Source: CAVOJV01 sp963696325
Lineage (GTDB): Bacteria; Pseudomonadota; Gammaproteobacteria; Competibacterales; Competibacteraceae
Length of the DNA stretch: 64,000 bases
NCBI GenBank assembly: GCA_963696325.1
Contig: CAVOJV010000015.1
Span: 28,707 to 92,706 of the forward strand
Direction: 5' to 3'
Position 1 is the first letter of the stretch. Each line of letters opens with the position of its first letter. Positions 53,904 through 63,914 of this stretch are shown here, one piece after another. The position numbers were made by a program, and so were the translations under genes. Below the pieces are notes generated by a model, which was not told the DNA's origin, searched no databases, and saw only the letters and a list, made by a program, of their open reading frames with translations.

Positions 53904-54437
53904 TCAATCTCCAACGCCGGTCGTGGCGAGGGCTGTCGGCCAGACCGGCCCACTCCCCGCCTGCCGCAACAGCGCCGCAACGACCGTCAGCGTCCAGGTT
54001 GAATCCACCATGTCATCCACCAGCAGCACGGGGCCACTGGAACAGCGTTAGCCATCGCGAACGCGCCGTCCAGATTGTGACATTGATGATAGCGATTCTG
54101 CTGGAATTTCTGCGGGTTCATTATCCCGGCATTTGCTGACCACCGGGACGAACGGTAACCGCAATCGGGCGGCTAATCGGCGGGCAAAATCAGGTACGAG
54201 GGTCGGATGGTTACGGGAAGGTACGCAGGTCACCCAGACTGGCGCCGGTTGGGGACGCCACCGCTGTTGAATCATTTCAGCCATCGCTTCAACCAGTTCA
54301 TCGCGGAAATGACCAGCCCGTTTATCCTCAGCGATTAGTCGTCCCCAGCCGGCATCCCCCCAGCGGGATAGCACCCGTCCAGCCCGGCGCAACCAGCGGC
54401 GGGCCTCCTGCTGAGTGAGCGCATCAGCCATCGTCAC
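53904..54437 (-). pseudogene. RecQ-associated-type phosphoribosyltransferase, two frameshifts
   Basis: N-terminal half: RRWLRRAGRVLSRWGDAGW, APVWVTCVPSRNHPTLVPDF and RRLAARLRLPFVPVVSK. After breaks near 54108 and 54035 the frame gives QKFQQNRYHQCHNLDGAFAM and VLLVDDMVDSTWTLTVVAAL, the PRPP-loop motif, then a stop at 53904. The DDMVDSxWT variant is what I recall from PRTase domains attached to RecQ helicases rather than from ComF. The GTG start at 54437 overlaps the livM stop (GTGA), so it is translated with the transporter genes. Confidence 0.7.
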
Positions 54438-55384
54438 CGTCCCCGCGCCGGCAACAACCCCTGTGGCCGAACCACCATCATCACCATCATCACCAGGCCA
54501 AACACCAGCATCCGGGCGCTGGAAAATTCCCGGAACAGTTCCGGCAGACCGATGACCAGAAACGCCGCCAGCAGGACGCCCGCCATGTTGCCCGCCCCGC
54601 CGAGAATGACGATCATGAATAACACAACCGATTCCCAGAAGCTGAACGATTCCGGGGAAATAATCGTCATCTTGGCGGCGAACAGCGTCCCCGCCATGCC
54701 TGCCCAGGCCGCGCCCATGCCGAAAATCGCCAGCTTGTAATAAGCCGTATTGACGCCGCTACCCTCTGCGGCAACCTCATCTTCACGCAGATAATTCAGC
54801 GCCCGGCCAAATCGCGACTGTTTCAGGCGATAGAACAGGAAAAGGGTCAGCGCTACAAAGCCCCAGATCAGATAATAGAAATGCTGCGGCTGGCGGATCA
54901 CGAAACCAAACACTGTAGGGCGGCTGATGCCAAAAATGCCATTCGCGCCGCCGGTAATGCCGAACACATCATTTACTAAAGCAATTCGTACAATCTCGCC
55001 GACGCCGATGGTGACAATCAACAGGTAATCGCCGCGCAAATGCACGACGGGCCGCGCCACCGCCAGGGCAAACAGTCCAGCCACCAGCCCGCTCAATGGC
55101 AAGGTCCACAGGATCGGAATCTGATAGCGGGTATTGAGAATCGCCGCGGTATAAGCTCCCATCGCATAAAAGGCGGCGTGGCCCATATTAAACAGCCCCG
55201 CTTCACCCAGAATCAGATTGAGACTCAGCGCCAGCAGCGCATACAGGCCGATGCTGTTCAAGACATCAATGTGATAGGCATTCAGAAACAGTGGCGCGGT
55301 AGCCATCAACATCATCAAGGCCGCCGCGATCAGCAAACCAGGCATTGGCCAGGTTTTCCAACCATATCTGCTTGAATTTATCAC
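54434..55384 (-). CDS. livM: Branched-chain amino-acid ABC transporter permease (LivM)
   Basis: A 316-residue inner-membrane permease with about eight helices: SIGLYALLALSLNLILGEAG, MGHAAFYAMGAYTAAILNTR, GDYLLIVTIGVGEIVRIALV and VNTAYYKLAIFGMGAAWAGM; the cytoplasmic loop after it contacts the ATPase. The start is a GTG at 55384. It lies 4 bases after an AlbA_2 gene, and livH is on the far side of that gene. No livG or livF ATPase is seen in this stretch. Confidence 0.93.
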   Translation of the reverse strand: MINSSRYGWKTWPMPGLLIAAALMMLMATAPLFLNAYHIDVLNSIGLYALLALSLNLILGEAGLFNMGHAAFYAMGAYTAAILNTRYQIPILWTLPLSGLVAGLFALAVARPVVHLRGDYLLIVTIGVGEIVRIALVNDVFGITGGANGIFGISRPTVFGFVIRQPQHFYYLIWGFVALTLFLFYRLKQSRFGRALNYLREDEVAAEGSGVNTAYYKLAIFGMGAAWAGMAGTLFAAKMTIISPESFSFWESVVLFMIVILGGAGNMAGVLLAAFLVIGLPELFREFSSARMLVFGLVMMVMMVVRPQGLLPARGR

Positions 55385-55388
55385 CAGA

Positions 55389-56582
55389 TCACCTTAGCTC
55401 TCGCTTTGCCCAAATTTTGACCCGCAACTCTTCCCCCACCAGTTCGAATTCCGGCTCCCGTCCCGACAGCAGGCGCGACAGGCGGATAATCAATCGAGGA
55501 ATGCCGGTGCCAATGGCGCTCATGTAGCCCAGTTGGGTCAGCAACGTCGCCAGCCGTCGATTCCGTTCCGCATGGACGCCCAGCCGGATGTTGTCCAGCG
55601 TGATCGAATTGGGTAATCGCCCTGGACTCCTTACCTCCACGCGATCCGCAAACACGAAGAGGCGGATTTGCGAGCCGCTCAGACTGTAATCACGATGAGC
55701 AACAGCATTCACTACGGCTTCGCCCAAAGCCTTGCGGTCATATAATGGGAGGTCTTCCCGCTGGAATCCCAGTTCCCGCGCCGGTTGGCGGATATTTCGC
55801 TCCAGGAACAGGCGGGCGTCAGTGATGATCTGCGGCAACCGTCCGGTGATCTCGCGCCGATCCAGAATATCGGCGTCTTCATCAAACCCGGCAAACGCCA
55901 CCGCGGACAGCCGACTCTGCGGCATGAACCGTTGCGGATCAGCGCCGAAGATCAACAAGCCAGCGACGGTCAACCGCCATTCACCATCGACGGAGTCGGC
56001 CAGTCGCAGGTTTCTCAGCAAGGCTTCCATCGGCAATTGGCTTTGTTCCAGATGGTCGGCCAGCGGCAGACCAAACTGGGCCTCGTGATAGGCAGCGAAC
56101 GCATCTTCGGCCAAATCGTGCAGCGTCGCCTCCCAGACCGGGCTTTCATCGTAATGCAACTCGCCAGCCGCCTGGGCGATGCGCACCAGTTCCCGACCCG
56201 TGGCGTCTTTCTTGTCCTGGCCGACCCGGAGGTAAAACCGGCCACCTGCCGTACGATACGGCTTCAAGCGGTTCAGCGCCGGCATCACGGTCAGGGCGAC
56301 GATGTCACGGCCTTCAACCGTGTACTGCTCCAGCACCGGGCTGATCGGCGGAATGCAGCGATCCCGGCAGAGATGACTCAGGGTTTGGAAAACTTCGGCG
56401 CTGTTCGCCAAACCCATGATGGAGCCATTATCGTCCACGCCGACATACAAACAGCCCCCCTCGCTGTTCGCAAAGGCGACGATCTCACCGGCGATACTTT
56501 CCAGATTTTCCAACTGGCGCTTAAATTCGCGGCGCGGGCCTTCGCCTTGGGCGATGTCGGCCAACAGGTCATGCGTGTTCAT
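55389..56582 (-). CDS. AlbA_2 (Schlafen-like) domain protein with C-terminal HATPase-like domain
   Basis: A 397-residue protein. Residues 10-130 are the AlbA_2 fold: GEGPRREFKRQLENLESIAG, EIVAFANSEGGCLYVGVDDN and GRFYLRVGQDKKDATGREL. Residues 250-360 hold YDRKALGEAVVNAVAHRDYS, DRVEVRSPGRLPNSITLDNI and YMSAIGTGIPRLI, the ATP-binding-like C-terminal part found in these regulators. They are regulators or defence-linked proteins of unclear mechanism. Position between livH and livM is unusual. Confidence 0.85.
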   Translation of the reverse strand: MNTHDLLADIAQGEGPRREFKRQLENLESIAGEIVAFANSEGGCLYVGVDDNGSIMGLANSAEVFQTLSHLCRDRCIPPISPVLEQYTVEGRDIVALTVMPALNRLKPYRTAGGRFYLRVGQDKKDATGRELVRIAQAAGELHYDESPVWEATLHDLAEDAFAAYHEAQFGLPLADHLEQSQLPMEALLRNLRLADSVDGEWRLTVAGLLIFGADPQRFMPQSRLSAVAFAGFDEDADILDRREITGRLPQIITDARLFLERNIRQPARELGFQREDLPLYDRKALGEAVVNAVAHRDYSLSGSQIRLFVFADRVEVRSPGRLPNSITLDNIRLGVHAERNRRLATLLTQLGYMSAIGTGIPRLIIRLSRLLSGREPEFELVGEELRVKIWAKRELR

Positions 56583-56611
56583 TCAATCCTGCTCTTCCGT
56601 CACCGGCGCCT

Positions 56612-57517
56612 CTAAACCTTATCCGCCACCCGTTCGCCCAGTAATCCAGTCGGTCGGACGATCAGAATCAGGATCAGCACCAGAAAAGCGATGGCGTCTT
56701 TCCAGGCGATGGAGATATAGGCCGCGCCCATCGCCTCGATCACTCCCAGCAATAAACCACCCACCATGGCGCCGGGAATATTGCCGATGCCGCCGAGGAT
56801 CGCCGCGGTAAACGCCTTCATGCCGTAGATCCAGCCCATGGTGAAATTGATCTGGCCGTAATACAGCCCCACCATCAGGCCCGCGACGCCGCCCAGCGCC
56901 GGCCCCACCAGGAACACCAGCAGGATGACCCGGTTGACATCAATGCCCATCAACCGCGCCGCGCCCTGATCAATCGCCGCTGCTCGAATCGCCGTGCCGA
57001 TTTTAGTCTTCTGAATGAACAGGTATAGAGCGATCATCATCAGCACCGAAGCCAGCACGATCAACACCCGCATCAATGGCAGGTACAGGCCGAAGACATT
57101 CAGCGTCGCCGCCGGCAGGATGTCATCGGGATAGACCTGGAAGCGCGCGCCGTAGATCAGCATCAGGGTGTTTTGCAGGAAAATCGATGCGCCCAGCGCC
57201 GACACGACCGCTGATAACCGGGGCGATTCCCGCAGTGGGCGATAAGCCGCCCGTTCCAGAATCGCCCCCAGCACGGCGACCAGCCCCATGACCATCAGCA
57301 CCAGAACCAACACGCCCATGGCGAATCCGAGTCGGTCAGTGAGCGCCAGCGAGGTCAGCAGAGTCAGGCCCAGATAAGCGCCATAAGTGAATAAATCGCC
57401 ATGAGCGAAATTGATCAGCTTGAGTACGCCATAGACCATGGTGTAGCCCAGGGCAATCAGGGCGTAGATGCCGCCCACCGCCAGGCCATTGGTAAGTTGC
57501 TGGAAAAATTCTTCCAT
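56612..57517 (-). CDS. livH: Branched-chain amino-acid ABC transporter permease (LivH)
   Basis: A 301-residue permease: FFQQLTNGLAVGGIYALIAL, GYTMVYGVLKLINFAHGDLF, GLAVLGAILERAAYRPLRES-like region and AILGGIGNIPGAMVGGLLLG, the conserved EAA-like loop. It forms the membrane channel with LivM. About 110 bases separate it from the binding-protein gene upstream. Confidence 0.94.
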   Translation of the reverse strand: MEEFFQQLTNGLAVGGIYALIALGYTMVYGVLKLINFAHGDLFTYGAYLGLTLLTSLALTDRLGFAMGVLVLVLMVMGLVAVLGAILERAAYRPLRESPRLSAVVSALGASIFLQNTLMLIYGARFQVYPDDILPAATLNVFGLYLPLMRVLIVLASVLMMIALYLFIQKTKIGTAIRAAAIDQGAARLMGIDVNRVILLVFLVGPALGGVAGLMVGLYYGQINFTMGWIYGMKAFTAAILGGIGNIPGAMVGGLLLGVIEAMGAAYISIAWKDAIAFLVLILILIVRPTGLLGERVADKV

Positions 57518-57625
57518 GAGGTCGTCAGGATCATTCAGGCTGGAGGGGAGGGAATGACCGGTTATCGGCCCATATTTGCGTGACTGCGGCGGCTCCCGCC
57601 GGTGCTGGAAAGAGCCGCCTGACGC

Positions 57626-58756
57626 TTACAACTTCTGCATCACGAAGTTGCCTTCCGCATCCACTTTGTAAACCCGATACACTTCACCTTCGCGGTCGCC
57701 CTTGGCGTCGAAAGAGATCGGGCCGCTCAGACCCGAGTAGCCCTTGAGGCTCTTATGCAGGTATTCAGCAACCTTGCCGCCATCCGTGGATTTAGCGCCT
57801 TCGATGCCGGCTGTCGCTACCCGGAAACCATCGCCGGCCAGCACGACCCAGATCGACGCTGGGGCTTCGTTGTACTTCTTCTGGTAATCCACCAGGAACG
57901 CCCTGGCTTCGGGCGTATCCAGATCCTGCGGTTGTGGCGGGCTGAGGAAATAAAAACCCTCGGCAGCCTCTTTGCCGGCGCTCTTGACCAGATCAGGATT
58001 GTTGGTCGCGTCGCCGCCGATGAACGGGACGGCCCAGCCCATGCTCCGCTTTTGCCGCAGCAGCAGACCCGCTTCAGGATAGTAGCCCGTGAATAACACG
58101 ACGTCCGGGTTGGCGCCCTTGAGTTTGGTCAGAATGGCGGTGTAATCGCGTTCTCCAGGCGTCAGGGCGTCAAAGAACACCACCTTCGCGCCCTGCTTCT
58201 TCAACAGAGCATCGGTTTCATCGGCTAACCCCTTGGCGTAAGACGTGCTGTCATGCAGGATGGCGACTTTTTTGAAACCCAGTTTCTCAATCGTCTGCGC
58301 CGCCATGCGACCCTGCTCGTCATCGCGGGGGGCGGTGCGGAAGAAATGCTTGAAGCCCTTTTCCGTCAGGCGGATCGCAGTAGAACCGTTAGCAATCTGT
58401 GGAATGCCGGCTTCGTCGTAAATCGTCTGGCTGGCCTCAGTGACGGAAGAGCCGTAGGTGCCGATAACAGCAACGACGCCTTTCGTGGTCAGGCGCTGCG
58501 CGGCCAGCGAGGCGGTGCGCGGGTCGCCGCCGTCGTCTTCGGTCACGACCTCGATTTTCCGGCCCAGGACGCCGCCCTTGGCGTTCTGCTGCTCGGCCAG
58601 TAACTCGACGATCTTCTTCATGCCCTGGCCTTCACTGGCCCAGGACCCGGTCAACGGCGCCATCAGGCCGATCTTGACTGGATCCGCCGCTTGGGCCACA
58701 CCGCCGCTCATCGCTAAACCGACCGCGGCAACCAGCGCCAACAATTTCTGTTTCAT
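57626..58756 (-). CDS. livK: Branched-chain amino-acid ABC substrate-binding protein (LivK-like)
   Basis: A 376-residue periplasmic binding protein: signal MKQKLLALVAAVGLAMSGGV cleaved before AQAADPVKIGLMAPLTG, then GMKKIVELLAEQQNAKGGVL, GRKIEVVTEDDGGDPRTASL and the hinge FIGGDATNNPDLVKSAGKEA. A GAGGAGAG site lies before the ATG at 58756. It delivers a branched-chain amino acid or a similar ligand to LivHM; exact ligand unknown. Confidence 0.93.
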   Translation of the reverse strand: MKQKLLALVAAVGLAMSGGVAQAADPVKIGLMAPLTGSWASEGQGMKKIVELLAEQQNAKGGVLGRKIEVVTEDDGGDPRTASLAAQRLTTKGVVAVIGTYGSSVTEASQTIYDEAGIPQIANGSTAIRLTEKGFKHFFRTAPRDDEQGRMAAQTIEKLGFKKVAILHDSTSYAKGLADETDALLKKQGAKVVFFDALTPGERDYTAILTKLKGANPDVVLFTGYYPEAGLLLRQKRSMGWAVPFIGGDATNNPDLVKSAGKEAAEGFYFLSPPQPQDLDTPEARAFLVDYQKKYNEAPASIWVVLAGDGFRVATAGIEGAKSTDGGKVAEYLHKSLKGYSGLSGPISFDAKGDREGEVYRVYKVDAEGNFVMQKL

Positions 58757-58856
58757 TCTGCTCTCCTCGTGGCTGGAGCCGGCTTGTTCAGTTTTCGGGA
58801 AGCCGGCATCATGAATTTTGCAACCTATGAACAATAGCAGCGAATTTGAAAAAGCG

Positions 58857-59780
58857 TCAAACCTGCCGCACTGCCAGCCATGGAATACGAATCTCCACTG
58901 ACTGATTGTTCACCAGCGTTATCAGCGTTTCCTCCTCATCCTCCTCATGCCCGCCTGGCAACCAGTTCGGCGCCTGACCCCCGTTGCGCGCTCCGAGTCC
59001 GGCGAAATCGAACAGCCCGGTATCGGCCAGGTGTGAAGGAGCGACGTTCCCCAATGCAGCGAAGATATTCTCCACCCGCCCCGGAAACTGCTTTTCCCAT
59101 TGTCGCAACATTGACTTGATCGCCTGGCGTTGCAGATTCTCCTGCGAACCGCACAGGTTGCAGGGAATGATCGGAAACTGGCAGGCTTCAGCGTAGGCGG
59201 CGAGGTCGCGTTCCTTGCAGTAGGCCAGCGGCCGGATCACCACATGCTGGCCATCGTCGCTCAACAGCTTGGGCGGCATGGCCTTGAGTTTGCCGCCGTG
59301 GAACAGATTCAGAAACAGGGTTTCCATAATGTCGTCACGGTGATGACCCAGAGCAATTTTGGTCATGCCGTGTTCGGCGGCGAAGGTATAGAGAATCCCG
59401 CGCCGCAATCGTGAACACAGCCCACAGGTGGTCTTGCCCTCGGGGATGACCCGCTTGACGATGCGGTAGGTGTCCTGCTCAATGATGTGGAAGGGAACGC
59501 CGATGCCGCGCAGATACTCCGGCAGCACATGTTCGGGAAACCCCGGCTGTTTCTGGTCAAGATTGACGGCGACCAGTTCGAAGCACACTGGCGCTCGCGC
59601 CTGCAGGTTGCGCAGGATATCGAGCAGGGCGAAGGAATCCTTGCCGCCGGACAGGCAGACCATCACCCGGTCGCCGTCCTCGATCATGTTGAAATCCTGA
59701 ATGGCCCGGCCGACGTTGCGCCGCAACCGCTTCTGAAGCTTGTTGAAATTGAACTGCTGTTTCCTGACCGCCGCCGTCAT
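58857..59780 (-). CDS. ttcA: TtcA, tRNA 2-thiocytidine synthase
   Basis: A 307-residue PP-loop enzyme: MVCLSGGKDSFALLDILRNL, and the iron-sulfur cysteines in TTCGLCSRLRRGILY and CNLCGSQENLQRQAIK. It thiolates C32 of certain tRNAs using ATP. The C-terminal extension is rich in glycine, which is common. Stands alone with no obvious operon partner. Confidence 0.95.
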   Translation of the reverse strand: MTAAVRKQQFNFNKLQKRLRRNVGRAIQDFNMIEDGDRVMVCLSGGKDSFALLDILRNLQARAPVCFELVAVNLDQKQPGFPEHVLPEYLRGIGVPFHIIEQDTYRIVKRVIPEGKTTCGLCSRLRRGILYTFAAEHGMTKIALGHHRDDIMETLFLNLFHGGKLKAMPPKLLSDDGQHVVIRPLAYCKERDLAAYAEACQFPIIPCNLCGSQENLQRQAIKSMLRQWEKQFPGRVENIFAALGNVAPSHLADTGLFDFAGLGARNGGQAPNWLPGGHEEDEEETLITLVNNQSVEIRIPWLAVRQV

Positions 59781-59975
59781 CGTTCACTCTCCGGGAATCC
59801 CTGACAAGGCGGGAAACTTTACCCGAAATCCGGCCTGGTTGCGTCAGGTTGATTCGCTTGCCGCCCGTGCGCTAGCGGACTAGACTGCTTTCATGACCAC
59901 GGTGAACGCCGCGCGTCGGGAACCTGCCCGGTTCCGGCCCCCACAACCCCCGCCCTTTTTCGGAGAACCCTGCCT

Positions 59976-60182
59976 ATGGAGATGAATGACGTAGAACACT
60001 ACAAGCGCCGGCTCGTCGAGCTGCGTGTTGAGCATCGCGACCTGGATGATGTGATTGCCCGCCTGGTTAAAGACCCTCTGGTCGACGAACTCGAACTGAA
60101 GCGGCTGAAAAAACGTAAGCTGATGATCAAAGATCAGATCAGCCGCCTGGAAAGCAAGGTCATTCCCGATCTGAACGCCTGA
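59976..60182 (+). CDS. YdcH family protein (DUF465)
   Basis: A 68-residue helical protein: NDVEHYKRRLVELRVEHRDL, DELELKRLKKRKLMIKDQIS, the DUF465 pattern. It is short and probably forms a coiled-coil dimer. Function of the family is not known. Confidence 0.85.
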   Translation: MEMNDVEHYKRRLVELRVEHRDLDDVIARLVKDPLVDELELKRLKKRKLMIKDQISRLESKVIPDLNA

Positions 60183-60190
60183 GCCGATCA

Positions 60191-60233
60191 GAAAAAAGTA
60201 GAGCCGCCCGGCCTTGCGACGCGCGGCGGCTCT
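60191..60233 (-). terminator. Terminator of the phasin-like gene
   Basis: agagccgcc (60200-60208) pairs with ggcggctct (60225-60233). Read on the minus strand the hairpin is followed by TACTTTTTTC. The same hairpin may also stop ydcH transcription. Confidence 0.7.
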
Positions 60234-60253
60234 GAATCGCTAACCCTGATCAT

Positions 60254-60883
60254 CTACAAGGATTCGCCGTACTTCCGGGCATGGAGTTCCCGGGCCTGAG
60301 CGATCCAGTCATCCCGGCGAATACGGCCGCTAAGATGGATGACTTCGGATTCCAGATGATCGATATCGGCGTCGGTCAAAACGGCAATCTGTCGATAGCA
60401 GCCAATGCCGGCTGCATTCAATTTGCCTTCCAGCACCGGCCCGATGCCGCTGATCAGCTTCAAATCATCTTTCTCCGCCGCCCGCGCCGTCATGGCGGCT
60501 GCCTGTCGATCATTGGCCAGCGCCTTGAGCTGCTCATTGATCTCCTCGAGACGCTGAGCGATGCTCTGCAAATCGTCGCGGGTGGGCACCCCCAGTTGCT
60601 TCAGCGCCCGCGACACTCGATCCTCAAAAATCTGTTCCAGATGATCCAGCGTATCGGTCGCCTTACCCCGGACGCCCTCGACCATCTCCCGGACCTCTTC
60701 CATGCGCTCTTTCGCTTCATGGACCGTTTCCCCGGTCATCTTCAGGGTCTGGTCGCGGATTTTTTCGCTCTCCTTGACCAGCGAATCCATCAGCTTACCG
60801 GTTTCTTCCTGCGCCCGTTCCATCACCGCCTTGACCTGATGGGCCATGGTTTCAGGAACGCTTTGACGGTTTTCTTCGTTCAT
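60254..60883 (-). CDS. Phasin-like protein with C-terminal helix-hairpin-helix domain
   Basis: A 209-residue protein. Residues 15-125 form long amphipathic helices ending in RVSRALKQLGVPTRDDLQSI and AQRLEEINEQLKAL, the signature of PhaF/PhaI-like polyhydroxyalkanoate granule proteins. Residues 140-205 read DLKLISGIGPVLEGKLNAAG, ITVLTDADIDHLE-like, a helix-hairpin-helix motif seen in DNA- or protein-binding modules. The combination suggests a granule-associated protein that also touches DNA, as reported for PhaF-type proteins. Confidence 0.75.
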   Translation of the reverse strand: MNEENRQSVPETMAHQVKAVMERAQEETGKLMDSLVKESEKIRDQTLKMTGETVHEAKERMEEVREMVEGVRGKATDTLDHLEQIFEDRVSRALKQLGVPTRDDLQSIAQRLEEINEQLKALANDRQAAAMTARAAEKDDLKLISGIGPVLEGKLNAAGIGCYRQIAVLTDADIDHLESEVIHLSGRIRRDDWIAQARELHARKYGESL

Positions 60884-61089
60884 GACGATGCTCCTTTGGG
60901 CGATTGCCCGGATTTTGTCCTAATATTGATCGGGAACTGTTATGAATTTAGCAGGCAAAACTAGTGCAAACACCCTAACGGCAACACGGCCCGCGGCCCG
61001 GTGTGCTAAAGTGATTTATCCGCAGACGAGTCGATCCGGCCTTCGCCGGCACAGCCTCCCCTCCACCCCTAAATCATACCGATCGCCCC

Positions 61090-63914
61090 ATGATCCTGAG
61101 CCGTTTCCTCAAGCCCAAGTGGCAACACACCGATCCTGAAACCCGTAAACCGGCTTCGCAGGAACTGAAAAGCACCGATCCTGCCCTCCGCCACACGGCG
61201 CTGGAACGCCTCAGCGATCTCGATCAATTGCAAACGATCGCCCACGAAGACGCTGACGCCGGGGTGCGAACCACCGCACTGGAGCGTTACCAGTTCCTGT
61301 TGGCTGGCAAGGCGCCTGATAGCCCGCCGCTGGCCGACCGCCTGGAACGACTGCGCCAGGATGCCGATCCCGCAGTGATCGAGTTCCTGTTGCGCCACGC
61401 CGTGGAGCCGGAGTTACGGCTGGCCGCACTGGAGCAAACGACCGCCGAACCGGCGCTGATCGAGATTGCGGTCCATGATCCGCACATGGATCTACGCCTG
61501 GCCGCACTGGAACGGGTCTGCGAACCCGAATCGCTCGATCAGATCGCCCGCCAGAGCCGCAACCGCGACAAGCGGGTCTACCGCCAGGCGCGGGAACGGC
61601 TGGATGCGCTGGTCGCCGAAAAAGTCCGCGCCAGCCACATTGAGCGGTTATGCACCGAAATGGAGAACCTGCGCTGGGACGGAGAAAGCGGCCTGAACGC
61701 CGGACGATTTCCCAAACTGGAACAGGAATGGCGCGACCAGGAATCAGCAGCGCCTCCGGAATTGCGGGAGCGTTATACCCAGGCGCGCGCCCGGTTCCTG
61801 GCTGAACGGCAGGCCAGCGCGGGCCGTCGAACCCAGCGGCTGGAACTGATCGCCTCGCTGGACACCTTGCTGGAACGGCTGCGCCAGGCTGGCGAGTCCA
61901 GCCCTGAACTGGACGCCTCGGTGCAGTACGCCACCCGCGAAGCCCCCGCCGCCTGGGCCTATTTCGGCCCGGTTCAGGACAGTGAAGGCCGGCGATTGGA
62001 ACAGCAATTCCAGCAACTGGTCGAGGATATTCAGGAACAGCAGCGTGTTCTCCACCGTAACCAGGTCCGCGCTCTTCGTCTGCGCGAAGTCTTGCAGCAG
62101 GCGGACAAGCTGTTACAGCAAACCAGCGAAGTTCATGACGCCGACATCAAGCAGTTGCGACAACACTGGGAAGGTCTGGAGCGTCCCGAATCCCGGATGC
62201 TGGCGGCTGACCTGCAGGGCAGTTTGACGGAATGCTCGATAAGCTGCGCGCCCGAATGCAGCGTCAAGTGCAGGAACGGGAACGGGAATGGCAGGAACTC
62301 CAGGAATTGACGGCGCAACTGGAAACCGCCCTGGAAAATGGCGAATTGCAACAGGCGACCACCCTGCAAGAACAGGCCCGTCAGCGGTTAAAACGGAACA
62401 TTGGGCTGAGCCGGGCGCAAATGGCCCAGATTGATGAACGTCTGCAAAGCTGCGCGGGCCGCATCGGCGAATTGCGCGACTGGCGCCGCTGGGCGGCCTA
62501 TCAGGCGCGGGAGCAGCTTTGCGCGACGGCGGAAAGCCTGATCGGTCTGGAGATCGATCCCACCGAAATCGCCCACCGCATCCAGCAAGCCCGGGATGCC
62601 TGGAAGGATCTGGATCACCACGAAGGCGCAGCGCCCAAGAATCTCTGGAAGCGTTTCAACAGCGCCTGCGAACGGGCTTATGCGCCCTGTCAGGCGCATT
62701 TCGAGGCGCAGTCCCGCGAACGCCAGCAGAACTTTGAGAAAAAAGCCGTCCTGTGCGAACAACTGGAGCAGTTTGAAACGGCAACCGACTGGGTCCAGGT
62801 GGACTGGCGCGAGGCCGACCGGCTGCGTCGCCGCGCCCAGGAGCAATGGTACAAACTGGGACCCGTCAACCGCGCTGACCGCAAGAACCTGGACCGACGC
62901 TTTCAGCAGATCCTGCATCGCCTGGACGCCCGCCTCGACGCCGAACGCGACCGGGAATTGCAACGGCGTCAGCAGCTCATCCAGCAGGTGCAGGCGCTGG
63001 CGGACAGCACTGATTTGCGCGCCGCGATTGAAACCGCCAAGCGCGCCCAGGCGGATGGCATCCCGGTGCAGGCGTCGCCCCGTCAGGAACAGGCGCTCTG
63101 GAAGGCCTTTCGCGCCGCCTGCGATGCGGTCTTCGCCCGCCGCCAGGCCGAACAACAGGCGGCGGACGGTGAACGCCAGGTTCATCTGGCCAGCAAGTTG
63201 GCGCTGTGTGAGGAAGTCGAAGCCTTCGCGGACCTCGACAATGAACAGCTCCTGCAGGCGCGGGCGCGTTTGCCAGCGATCCAGCAGGAGTGGGAAGCGA
63301 TCGGGCCAGCGCCCAAGGCTGAACAACGGGCGCTTGACCAGCGCTTTGAGACCGCCCTCCGCCAGTTCGCCCGATACGAGCGGTCCATGCGCCGCAACAG
63401 CGCCCAGCAAACCTTCCTGCATTGGCACGAGCGGGCCAGACTGTGTAATCGGCGTCGAGGCGCTGTTGACGGCGGCCCCGGTCGATGCGGACGTCGTTTC
63501 GCCATTCCAACAGGAATGGGCGGAATTGCCCACATTGCCAGCGGCATTACGGAACCGATGCAGCGGCGGTTTGATGCCGCCTGCCAGGTCACGGGTTCTG
63601 CTGAGGAAGCCCGTGAACGGCAAGCCAGTCTGGAACGGAATCTGAAGCGTAAAAAGGTCTGGTGCGTCTGCATGGAAATCGTCGCCGGAGTGGAATCGCC
63701 GCCTGCCTTCGCGCAACTACGGTGGAATATCAGGTCGCCCGGTTGTCGGCCTCGCTGGCCGGGGCCGCCGCCAAAACGGAGACGCTTTACGACCCCCCGG
63801 ATTGCAGGAGCAACGGCGCCTGACCCGCACGTTTGCTCCTGCCACTGAAGAAGCGGAGCTGGACGCCCGGTTTATGAACGCGGTGCGGGCCTGGCGGGGA
63901 GCGCGGAAGAATAG
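61090..63914 (+). pseudogene. DUF349 domain protein, several frameshifts
   Basis: A long charged helical protein. The first 385 residues are in frame and include HEAT-like repeats (ALERLSDLDQLQTIA, LRLAALERVCEPESLDQIA). A one-base shift near 62245 leads to MLDKLRARMQRQVQEREREW and repeated DUF349 units such as WKDLDHHEGAAPKNLWKRFN and WYKLGPVNRADRKNLDRRFQ. Further shifts near 63450, 63600 and 63715 precede the end, about 63914. DUF349 proteins appear in stress tolerance contexts; function unknown. Damage may be sequence quality. Confidence 0.7.

Noticed and set aside
62388..63716. 442-residue minus-strand frame opposite the DUF349 gene
   Set aside because: It mirrors a strongly biased coding strand; the plus strand shows recognisable DUF349 repeats in the same interval.
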